Source of the DNA: JBFMFE01 sp040752295
Lineage (GTDB): Bacteria > UBP15 > UBA6099 > JBFMBQ01
Direction of reading: 5' to 3'
Length of the DNA: 8,232 bases
NCBI GenBank assembly: GCA_040752295.1
Contig: JBFMFE010000249.1
Coordinates: 1-8,232 of the forward strand
This document shows, one piece after another, positions 1 through 7,900 of this stretch (positions are counted from its first letter, which is position 1; every line of letters begins with the position of its first letter). Under the pieces are notes generated by a model. That model did no database searches. It saw nothing but the letters and a program-made list of their open reading frames with translations, and was not told the origin of the DNA. Made by a program: the position numbers and the translations under genes.

Positions 1-2789
1 ACCTGTTGGGGCGTGACCTTGAGAGAGGCTTCGTACATCCCGTGGTGGTAGTCGAGCGGGCGCCCCGCGGCATCGGCGCCGCGCATTACTTTCAGCCAGA
101 ACTCGTTTTTCTTCAGGTCTTCCTCGAAATCCTTCTTGAAGACCTCGCGCGCGCGGGTCATTTCCTCATCCGTGGGCGGGTTTTTCTTGAGGTTCTCGAG
201 CACCTCGTACAGCTTCCCGAGCATGAATTCCACTTTCCCGGGGTCGCAGGCGAAACCCGTTTGCAGATAGTCTTTTCCTTTCAAGTAATAGTCTTTGTGG
301 TAAAAGAAGTACGTGTAATACGTCCCTCCAAGTTCCTCGCGCAGAACGTCGTTGAGCCGTATGTCCGCGATCTTGGAAAGAACCATCAGCGCCGGAACGT
401 CGGGATGAAGAAAGTGCGGTCCGGGGAACGCGACCATGATTCTTGTTCTGTCTTCCATCCCCCTGTGAATGGTTCTGCTGGTGATTCCCTCGGGGAAAGT
501 GCATGACCTTGCGTTTTCCGGAACGGGTTCGGGTTCAGCCGGCGGCAGACTGCCGAGGTATCGCGCGATGAGCCGGACGGCTTCTTCCAGGTCGAAGTTG
601 CCGACGAAGGAGAACTGGACGTTCCGGGGTACGAAGGACGACGCCTGAAGCCGCCGCACCTGCTCCGGCGTGACGCGGAGGATATCCTGCTCGGTGGGGA
701 CCGCCGTCACGGGGCTGTCGGGACACACCGTCGCCTCACTCGTCGCCCGGAAGAATTCATCCTGGTTCAGGGGCAGGTCGCGTATCCGGTCGATCCTTGT
801 CTTTTTCGCCCGCTCCACGGCTTCCTCTCTGAAGCCGGGAACGGTTATGTAATCGTACAGCCACTGGAGGGTTTCCTCGAAGTCTTTCTTCACCGTTTCG
901 CCGTTGATGGAGAGATTGTATCCGCCGTCCGTCCACAGGCGGATGGTCCTGCCTGACTGCATGCGCTCGATTTCAGTCCTTGTGAAATCCCCTGTGCCGC
1001 CCCATATCCACGCTAATTCCGCCACTTCCGCGAGACCGCGCGTGGAGTAGTTTTCGAGCAGCGCGCCGCCGGGAGCGAAGGAGTTGAACGCGATCTCGTC
1101 TTCCTTGAAGTCGGTGGGTTTCAACAGCACGCGCAGTCCATTCTCGAAGACCAGCCTCGTTATTCCCAGCCCTTCAATCGTCTCCCGCTCGGCGATCGTT
1201 CCCGGGATGAGTTTCGAGTAGTCGAAGTCTTTTTTCTTCTCCTCGCGGACGTACGGGGGGATGCTCTCGCTCGTGATCTTCGCTATGACCTTCTCGATCT
1301 GCTCGGTTGTGTATTTTGATTTCATGAATCTCGGAAGGGCGAGGATGGCGGTCATGTTGACGGGTTCGAACATCTCCCTGAACGCGGCGGATACCCCTTC
1401 CAGCGTGACGAGACTTTTGAGCCGCGAGAACAGAAGCTGATCGTATTCGACGTCGGTCGGGATGAAGTCGTAATAGAAGGCTTTTCCTATATCCTCGAGC
1501 AGGTTTTCGGATTCGGTCTTGTCCTTTTCTTCCACCCGCTGCCTGTAGCTTTCCTCGATGTTGGCGATTTGTTCGGCGATTTCCTCGGGCAGGACCCCGT
1601 GTCTTCTGATGCGTTCCATCTCGCGCAGGATCACCTCTAAGGTTTCCAGTTCCCTGTTCATGTTCGCGACGGAGTAGACGGCGGACAGGTCGAACCAGAC
1701 GATTTCGCGCAGGCGCATGGCGCCCGCCTGCTTGAAGGGCGGATTTTTCGCGGAGGACGCGATTTCCTCGAGGCGGTTGTTGTAGATGGCGAGCGCGACG
1801 TTTTGAAGGGTTCGCCGGTAGAAGTCGCCGGTGGTGCGTCTCGGGGATGGCTCGCGGGTCAGTGTCAGCCCCGCTCCGCCGACGGGCAGTTCGGGGTCGG
1901 TGATCATGCCGGTGTAGGTTTCGTCGTGTCGCGGCGCGGGGAAAGCGGGGAGCGGCTCGCTGTCGGGCGGCGCGGGCAGGGCGGAGAATTTCTTCCTTAT
2001 TTTCGCTTCCACCTCCGGCGAGTCCACGTCGCCGACCACGGCGAGAGCCATCCTGTCCGCGCGGTACCACGTTCGGTAGAATCGTTTGAAATCGTCGGAC
2101 GAGAACTTTTCGATTCGCTCGACCTTCCCGATGGGAAGACGGTCGGGGTACTTCGAGCCTTTGAGAGCGATCTGAAGCCCCTTTTCGAACAGGCGCCTTT
2201 CCACGCTTCTGCCGAGGCGTTCCTCTTCGAGGATCACGCCGCGCTCGAGATTGACCTCTTTCGGAAGAAAGAGCATTCCCCCGGCGTAGTCCGCCATGAC
2301 CGTGAACGCGGTGTCGAGGTTGTCCCCCTCGACGGGGACCGTGAGTATGTAGACGGTTCTGTCGAAGGATGTGAAGGCGTTGTTGTCGGAGCCGATTTCC
2401 ATACCGAGAAGTTCGAGGAATTTGTCAAGCTCGCCGGGCGGGAAGTTCGCCGTGCCGTTGAACGCCATGTGTTCGAGGTAGTGGGCTATGCCCTGTTCGC
2501 TGTCCTCTTCGAGTATGGAGCCGGCTTTGACGTAGAGCCGCACTTCGGCGCGCTTTTCGGGTTTTTTGTTTTCGCGGATGAAGTACGCGAACCCGTTTTC
2601 GAGGACGCCGCGCGTTAGCGCCGGGTTCCACGGCAGTTCCTCGTTGAGGTCAACGTCCTGCGCCGCGGCAGGCGTGAGGACTGCCGCGAGCAGAAAAATG
2701 ATCAGCACAAAAGTCCGTTCAGGTCTCGGAAGAGTTTTCGTTTTTTGTCCCCCCTCGTCCCCGGAAGATCGGCTCGCCGGAAAATTCAT
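1..2789 (-). CDS. Secreted M16 family zinc metallopeptidase, PqqL-like (C-terminus cut by window edge)
   Basis: Translating the complement from the ATG at 2789 gives 929 uninterrupted codons to the window edge. The protein begins with a 26-residue polar, basic stretch, then a hydrophobic segment (about 27-41) ending in Ala-Ala-Ala-Gln (41-44), a likely signal peptidase I site with no lipobox, so periplasmic or exported. The first M16 half holds the inverted zinc motif HxxEH as HYLEH (H103, E106, H107), with the third ligand predicted at E182 in LERGVILEEE, the expected 75 residues later. A second M16 half starts near residue 541 (GITRLVFENGLRVLLKP) and lacks HxxEH, as is normal, but keeps the LREELGGTYY segment that completes the clamshell active site. 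E. coli PqqL is about 930 residues; with its long N-terminus this protein probably ends some tens of residues beyond the window. Peptide or small-protein degradation is inferred; the substrate is unknown. The gene lies 112 bp after the PseG-like gene. No Shine-Dalgarno precedes the ATG, so the start is moderately certain. Confidence 0.93.
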   Translation of the reverse strand, partial: MNFPASRSSGDEGGQKTKTLPRPERTFVLIIFLLAAVLTPAAAQDVDLNEELPWNPALTRGVLENGFAYFIRENKKPEKRAEVRLYVKAGSILEEDSEQGIAHYLEHMAFNGTANFPPGELDKFLELLGMEIGSDNNAFTSFDRTVYILTVPVEGDNLDTAFTVMADYAGGMLFLPKEVNLERGVILEEERLGRSVERRLFEKGLQIALKGSKYPDRLPIGKVERIEKFSSDDFKRFYRTWYRADRMALAVVGDVDSPEVEAKIRKKFSALPAPPDSEPLPAFPAPRHDETYTGMITDPELPVGGAGLTLTREPSPRRTTGDFYRRTLQNVALAIYNNRLEEIASSAKNPPFKQAGAMRLREIVWFDLSAVYSVANMNRELETLEVILREMERIRRHGVLPEEIAEQIANIEESYRQRVEEKDKTESENLLEDIGKAFYYDFIPTDVEYDQLLFSRLKSLVTLEGVSAAFREMFEPVNMTAILALPRFMKSKYTTEQIEKVIAKITSESIPPYVREEKKKDFDYSKLIPGTIAERETIEGLGITRLVFENGLRVLLKPTDFKEDEIAFNSFAPGGALLENYSTRGLAEVAELAWIWGGTGDFTRTEIERMQSGRTIRLWTDGGYNLSINGETVKKDFEETLQWLYDYITVPGFREEAVERAKKTRIDRIRDLPLNQDEFFRATSEATVCPDSPVTAVPTEQDILRVTPEQVRRLQASSFVPRNVQFSFVGNFDLEEAVRLIARYLGSLPPAEPEPVPENARSCTFPEGITSRTIHRGMEDRTRIMVAFPGPHFLHPDVPALMVLSKIADIRLNDVLREELGGTYYTYFFYHKDYYLKGKDYLQTGFACDPGKVEFMLGKLYEVLENLKKNPPTDEEMTRAREVFKKDFEEDLKKNEFWLKVMRGADAAGRPLDYHHGMYEASLKVTPQQ

Positions 2790-2849
2790 ACCGCCCGTGC
2801 CTGCGGTTTTTCGTTCCGCCGGGCGTCCTTTTTCGTCCCGACCCGTAAC

Positions 2850-2878
2850 ATGGTAGTATTCGACGGGGGTTTTGTCGA
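2850..2878 (-). promoter_or_regulatory. Weak candidate sigma70-type promoter for the M16 gene
   Basis: On the minus strand a TCGACA box (complement of 2873-2878, five of six matches to TTGACA) is followed after 17 bases by TACCAT (complement of 2850-2855, four of six matches to TATAAT). It lies in the 112-bp gap between the PseG-like stop and the M16 start, about 60 bases before the ATG. The match is ordinary and could be chance. Read-through from the PseG-like gene is the alternative. Confidence 0.22.
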
Positions 2879-2901
2879 GGTTTACCCTGTCGCAGGCGGA
2901 T

Positions 2902-3942
2902 TCACCCGCGACCGGTCCGTTGTCTCGAGAGACGGGCTGCGATGATGCCGGCGACGCGGCTTGTGCCTTTTGCGTCAACGAGTGCGCGGGCGTTTCCGCG
3001 CATTCTGACCCGCAGGTTGTGGTCATTGATTAAAAGCGCGACGGCGCCGAGCAGGCGTTTTTCGAGGTGTCTTTCACCGTCGCCGGCGAAAATGCAGGCG
3101 CCGCGCCGCTCGAACTCCGCCGCCGCCCGGGACTGGTATCTGGTTTGTGCGAGCGCGACCGCCGGCACGCCGATGGCTGCCGCCTCGGCGAGGGTGACAC
3201 CGCCGCAGCAGACCACCGCGTCGCTCCGCGCTATGTACTCCGCGAGGCCGCCCGAAGCGCGGACGACGCCGATCTCGCCGCCGGCGCTTTTCAGGGTTTC
3301 CGCTTCGTTTTCGGCGGTGAAACACGCTCCGACGGCGACCTCGATTTTCACGTCGGAGCGGATGCCTCGCAACGCCGCGACAACGCGCGGAGTAAGCCCC
3401 GCCGGATCGGAGCCGCCCATCGTGATCAGTATGTTTTTCACGCGTTTCCGGACCCGTCCCGCCCCGGCTCTCGCCCGCCTGACGTTGTCGCCCAGGAGGA
3501 TGTATCCCGTTCCGCTGTAGAGCACGGCGCGTCCGAGGCGCGTCGCCCGGTTATCGAGTCCCGAAATCACGCCGTTGAAGATAAGGTCCGCGTGCCGTGC
3601 GCCTGCTCCCGCGTCGCCTACGGCGGCTGACAGCGTGCACGTCCGGCGCGCGGCTTTCATGTACCGTTCCTTCGTGTCCCCGAGGTCGGTTATCAGGCAG
3701 CGCGTCACGGCGCCGCCGAACGCTCTTTTGAGTATTTTCGTTTCGGTTTCGATCCCGCCGCCGCGTGGGATGCGCACGATGGGAAACTCGTCCCCGATGA
3801 GCGGCTCGGCGAAACCGGCGTATTTCGTGGCGAACGCGACCTCGAGGTTGTGCGCGTCGCGGAGCCTGCGCGCAAGGTGGGCGCACCGCGTCACGTTGCC
3901 GGTTCCGATGCGCGTACCGCCGTCAACCCGTATCACGACCAT
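2902..3942 (-). CDS. PseG/SpsG-like GT-B-fold sugar-nucleotide hydrolase or glycosyltransferase-like protein
   Basis: The predicted 346-residue protein has the layout of the PseG/SpsG family, related in fold to MurG. An N-terminal Rossmann half opens with VVIRVDGGTRIGTGNVTRC, the family's nucleotide-sugar loop. A linker leads to the second half with the ILITMGGSDPAGLT signature (about 171-184), a CCGGVTLAEAAAIGVP segment (about 245-260) and a downstream Gln at Q270. Characterised PseG removes UDP from a UDP-diacetamido-trideoxy sugar in pseudaminic acid synthesis. Here the usual His of the GxGHxxRC loop is Asn (N16), and the Asn-Gln usually found before the C-terminal helix reads Tyr-Gln, so PseG activity is doubtful. 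No other pseudaminic or sialic acid genes are in view. The ATG at 3942 was chosen because family members begin right at this first beta strand; an in-frame GTG at 3954 and TTG at 3960 would add 4 or 6 residues. No Shine-Dalgarno is visible at any of them. The protein looks cytoplasmic. Confidence 0.85.
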   Translation of the reverse strand: MVVIRVDGGTRIGTGNVTRCAHLARRLRDAHNLEVAFATKYAGFAEPLIGDEFPIVRIPRGGGIETETKILKRAFGGAVTRCLITDLGDTKERYMKAARRTCTLSAAVGDAGAGARHADLIFNGVISGLDNRATRLGRAVLYSGTGYILLGDNVRRARAGAGRVRKRVKNILITMGGSDPAGLTPRVVAALRGIRSDVKIEVAVGACFTAENEAETLKSAGGEIGVVRASGGLAEYIARSDAVVCCGGVTLAEAAAIGVPAVALAQTRYQSRAAAEFERRGACIFAGDGERHLEKRLLGAVALLINDHNLRVRMRGNARALVDAKGTSRVAGIIAARLSRQRTGRG

Positions 3943-3960
3943 GGGATCGGTCACGATCAA

Positions 3961-3988
3961 ATTATTGTGAAACCGCCGGGATTTACAA
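3961..3988 (-). promoter_or_regulatory. Candidate sigma70-type promoter for the PseG-like gene
   Basis: The minus strand reads TTGTAA (complement of 3983-3988), a 16-base spacer, then AATAAT (complement of 3961-3966, five of six matches to TATAAT). The predicted transcription start falls near 3954, about 12 bases before the ATG at 3942 and on the in-frame GTG at 3954. The surrounding gap is GC-rich, so this AT-rich hexamer stands out. No hairpin with a T-tract was found between the MBL stop and this site, so read-through from ileS and the MBL gene remains possible. Confidence 0.35.
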
Positions 3989-4071
3989 GGCGCGGAGACG
4001 GCGGCTGCGGGGCGTGAACGCGGCTGGGTGAAAGACCGGACATCGGCGTCCGCAATCCCCGCGCGGAGCGC

Positions 4072-4953
4072 TCAATCCCGCGCGAACTGCCGGACCATTT
4101 CGAGGCATCCGTACCTGAATATACCGGGCTGGAGGAACGGCAGGTCGTCTTCGTACTCCTTCATAAGGGCGTCAACAGCCGCGTCGGCGCCGCGGTGTTT
4201 TCCGACGAGTTCCGCGACGTGGTTGCGGAACGAGTCCGTCACCTTGAGCGCGCGTTCGAGGTAGCGTACGGCGCTTTTTCCGCGGAAGGGGGGGACGTGA
4301 CCGGGGCACAGCGCTTCGGGTTCGAGGGACAGGAATCGCTGGAGCGACTGCCCGAAGAGGGCGAGGCTCTGGAAGCCGGTGATCCAGATTCTGCCGGAGG
4401 GGAGCGGGACGCCGCAGGCGTCGGACGCGAAAAGCGTGCGCGTGGCTTCGTGGAAGAGGGATATACTGCACGCGGAATGACCGGGGGTTTCAAGGACGAG
4501 GAGGGAGTCGCCGCCGCCGAGCGGGACGGCGTCGCCTTCTTTCAGGATCACGTCCATGCCGGAGGCGCGGAAGACCACTTCGCCGTCCGCGTCGGGATAA
4601 ACCCTGGAAAAAAGCGGGTTGTCGTTCAGCGATTCCATCGTCCGGGCGTAGACGGGCGCGAGGGATTCGTCCCGGAGCGCCGTGTCCGTGGCGGCGGAGC
4701 CGGCGAGCCTGGCGGCGGGGAACATCCCCTTCAGACGGGGCGCGCCGCCGACGTGATCGTAGTGAGAGTGCATCCCTGTGAGCCATCCGGGGTCGAACCT
4801 GCCGAGCGTCCGTTCCACGGTTTTTTTCAGGTGCGGGACGATCTGGCTGATCCCGAGTTCCATGAGAACCTGGCTCCCGGTGTCCGCTATGTAGAAACTG
4901 AAGAAAGGTCCGCCGAAGTAGTGAAATTCAGCCTTTATGTGACTGTGGTTCAT
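4072..4953 (-). CDS. MBL-fold (metallo-beta-lactamase superfamily) metallo-hydrolase, substrate unknown
   Basis: This complete 293-residue protein carries the full binuclear metal-ligand set of the superfamily: HxHxDH as H62-S-H64-Y-D66-H67, H159 in ETPGHSACS, D178 in LFASDACG and H219 in CPGH. The core domain spans about residues 10-222, and a helical C-terminal extension (about 225-293) follows that may cap the active site or mediate dimerisation. There is no signal peptide, so it is probably cytoplasmic. The general fold and metal-dependent hydrolysis are secure, but the superfamily includes thioesterases, glyoxalase II-like enzymes, lactonases and nucleases, and nothing here selects a substrate. 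The HxHxDH form and a complete ligand set fit a glyoxalase II-like or general hydrolase better than a class B antibiotic lactamase. The ATG lies 26 bp inside the 3' end of ileS, which suggests co-transcription and translational coupling. No good Shine-Dalgarno precedes it; a GGAA sits too close to the ATG to serve. Confidence 0.92.
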   Translation of the reverse strand: MNHSHIKAEFHYFGGPFFSFYIADTGSQVLMELGISQIVPHLKKTVERTLGRFDPGWLTGMHSHYDHVGGAPRLKGMFPAARLAGSAATDTALRDESLAPVYARTMESLNDNPLFSRVYPDADGEVVFRASGMDVILKEGDAVPLGGGDSLLVLETPGHSACSISLFHEATRTLFASDACGVPLPSGRIWITGFQSLALFGQSLQRFLSLEPEALCPGHVPPFRGKSAVRYLERALKVTDSFRNHVAELVGKHRGADAAVDALMKEYEDDLPFLQPGIFRYGCLEMVRQFARD

Positions 4954-7900
4954 TTCCGGTTCGGGGCGCTTTTTCCAGTTTGAGGCGGCACGCGCCTGCG
5001 TCTATGCGGCATTCTTCGCCTTCCCCCGGCTGGAGGTCCCGCCTGATTTCGATAGCGAGCGTTTCGGTCTTGATGTAGTCCACGTATTCTTCGATGACGG
5101 CGAGGACGTCCTCTTCTCCCAGGACGCGGATGACGATGCGGTCGGTGTAGTCGAGGTCGAGTTCCCTGCGCGCGTTCTGGATCCGGTGGACGAGTTCGCG
5201 TGCGACGCCGGCGCGGCGCAGGTCGTCCGTGATGCGGGTGTCAATGGCGGTTAACTCGCCCGCGGCGAAGCCTTCGGCGGCGGCGCGCTCCGTTTCGAGG
5301 TCGTCTTTTTCGATTGTCACCGTTTCGCCGTCGAGGCGGACGTCGGCTTTGCCGGTGGAATCGAGCTGGCGCAGGATGGCGGACGGGTCGGTTTCGGACA
5401 GGAGAGCGGCGATTTTCGAGGCGTTTTTGCCGAATTTTGGACCGAGTCGCTTGAAGTTCGGTTTTATTTTCGTGACGGTGAACTCTTCGAGCGAGTCGAG
5501 GATGACGGCTTCCTTCGTGTTCAGCTCTTCGAGTATCAGAGGGATGAATGGTGCGATGGCGTCCCGTGTTCTGCCTTCGGGGACCTTGACGGCGATGAGG
5601 GCGATGGGCTGGCGTATGCGGATGCGCGCGCCCGCCCTGAGGGAACGCCCCTCGTTCACGATCTCGCGCACCTTTTCCATTGTCGCGTCCAGGGACGGAT
5701 CAATCAGCGTTTCATCGCACGCCGGAAAGTCGGTCATGTGCACGCTCTCGGGCGCGTCCCGGTCGTGGGAGCGGACGAGGTTCCCGTGGAGTTCGTCGGA
5801 TATGAAGGGAATGAAGGGAGCGAGCAGCCGCGAGAGCGTCGTCAGAGCCGTGTAGAGGGTGGCGTACGCGGCGCGCTTGTCGGAGTCTTTTTCCGCTTTC
5901 CAGAACCGGTTTCTCGACCTTCTGACGTACCAGTTGCTGAGGTCGTTGACGAAAGCCTCGATCTCCCGCGCCGCGGGCGTGACCTGGAAATCGGCGAGGT
6001 TTTCGTCAACGGACCTGACTAGGCCGTTCAGGCGGGAAAGCATCCATCTGTCAATGAGGCTGAGGTCCCCGGTCTTCATGGGGTGTTTCACGGGGTCGAA
6101 GCCGTCTATGTTCGCGTATATTACGAAAAAAGAGTAAACGTTCCAGAGCGTGAGAAAGAAGTTCTTCTGGACTTCCGACAGCGCGTCCATGAAGAACCGG
6201 GTCGGTATCCAGGGGTTGTTCTCGCGGAAGAAGTACCATCTGAACGAGTCGGCGCCGAAGTCGTTGAAGGCGAGCCACGGGTCTATGACGTTATCCCTGC
6301 TCTTGCTCATTTTCTGCCCCTCGCCGTCCACCACGTGACCGAGGACGAGGCAGTTCCTGAACGAGGATTTGTTAAACAGGAACGTCGAGATCGCCATGAG
6401 GGAGTAGAACCAGCCCCTGGTCTGGTCCACGGCCTCGGTGATGAAGTCGGCGGGGAACAGTTCGCCGAACAGTTCCCTGTTTTCGTGCGGGTAGTGCCAC
6501 TGGGCGAGGGGCATGGCGCCGGAGTCGAACCAGCAGTCAATCACTTCGGGCGCGCGGTTCATCACGCCCCCGCATTTCGCGCACCGGCAGCGCACTTCGT
6601 CAATGCCCGGCTTGTGAAGGTCAAGCCCGCCTTCGGGGAAATCGTCGGCGCGTTCGCGCAGCGCGCCCGCGGAGTCGAAGCATTCGGTTTCGCCGCAGTC
6701 TTCGCAGACCCACAGCGGCAGGGGAGTGCCCCAGTAGCGGTCACGGCTTATAGCCCAGTCAACGTTGTTTTCGAGAAAATCGCCCATCCTGCCGCGCCTG
6801 ATGTGATCGGGGACCCAACGTATTTCCTCGTTCACGCGCAGAAGGTCATCCCTGTACGCGGTTGTCTTGAGAAACCACGACGACCTGGCGTAATACAGGA
6901 GAGGGGAGTCGCAGCGCCAGCAGAACGGGTAGGAGTGGCGGTACGTCTCGTGCCGGAACAGAAGCCCCCTGTGCTCGAGGTCTTCGATGATGGAGGCGTC
7001 GGCGTCCTTGACGAACGTGCCCTTCCACTCGGTCACTTCGTCGGTGAAGCGCCCCTTTTCGTCAACGGGCTGGAAAAACGGAAGGTCGTATTCGCCGCCC
7101 GCGCGGAAGTCGTCCTCGCCGAAGGCGGGAGCGATGTGGACGATGCCCGTGCCCTCGTCCAGCGACACGAAGTCCGCCGTGATGACGTACCAGCCTTTTT
7201 TCTCCGATGAACAGAACGCGAACGGGCGCTCGTAGCTCGTGCCTTTCAGCCTTGCGCCGGGCAGGCGCTCGACGATCTCAGGGTTTTCGCACCCGAAGAC
7301 CGCCGGCACGCGCGCCTCGGCGAGTATGAAAACCTCTCCGCCGCGGCGCACCTTGACGTAATCTATGTCCTCCCCCACCGCGAGCGCGACGTTGGAGATC
7401 AGCGTCCAGGGGGTGGTGGTCCACACGAGGAACGAAGTGCCAGGCTCTCCGGCGACCGGGCAGCGGATGACGACCGAGGGGTCATCGGTCTCCTCGTAGC
7501 CCTGGGCGACCTCGTGGCTGGAGAGGGCGGTCCCGCACCGGGGACAGTAGGGCACTATCTTGTGCCCCTTGTACAGCGCCCCCCTTTCCCAGTACTGCTT
7601 CAGTATCCACCACACCGATTCGATGTACTCGTTGGCGCAGGTGACGTAGGGGTTTTCCATGTCGAGCCAGCAGGCGACCCGTTCGGTCATCTTCCGCCAC
7701 TCGCTCTCGTACCGGAAAACGCTTTCGCGGCATTTTTTGACGAACCCCGCGACGCCGTATTCTTCTATCTGGTCTTTTCCGTTCAGCCCCAGTTCCTTCT
7801 CGACTTCGAGTTCCACGGGCAGTCCGTGCGTGTCCCATCCCCCTTTTCGAAGCACGTCGTAGCCGCGCATCGTTCTGTGCCTGAGAAAGACGTCCTTCAT

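Noticed and set aside
1174..2070. 298-codon minus-strand frame inside the M16 gene
   Set aside because: It is out of frame with the M16 protein and its product is an Arg-rich artefact of GC-rich codons; the M16 frame is continuous across this region.
1803..2618. 271-codon plus-strand open frame opposite the M16 gene
   Set aside because: It is antisense to the frame encoding the HxxEH zinc site and the first M16 half, and its product shows no known motif.
2845..2885. Terminator after the PseG-like gene
   Set aside because: A small TCGAC/GTCGA inverted repeat is present, but no T-tract follows it and it overlaps the candidate promoter.
3961..4071. Rho-independent terminator after the MBL hydrolase
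   Set aside because: The minus strand after the stop is GC-rich but shows no clear stem followed by a T-tract.
4072..4953. Antibiotic-resistance beta-lactamase
   Set aside because: The fold is shared, but the protein lacks a signal peptide and is linked to ileS; it fits a general MBL hydrolase better.
6083..7210. 375-codon plus-strand open frame opposite ileS
   Set aside because: It lies fully antisense to an unambiguous ileS reading frame, has a low-complexity Val/Ala/Glu/Gly-rich product with no recognisable domain, and is the expected mirror of a GC3-rich gene.
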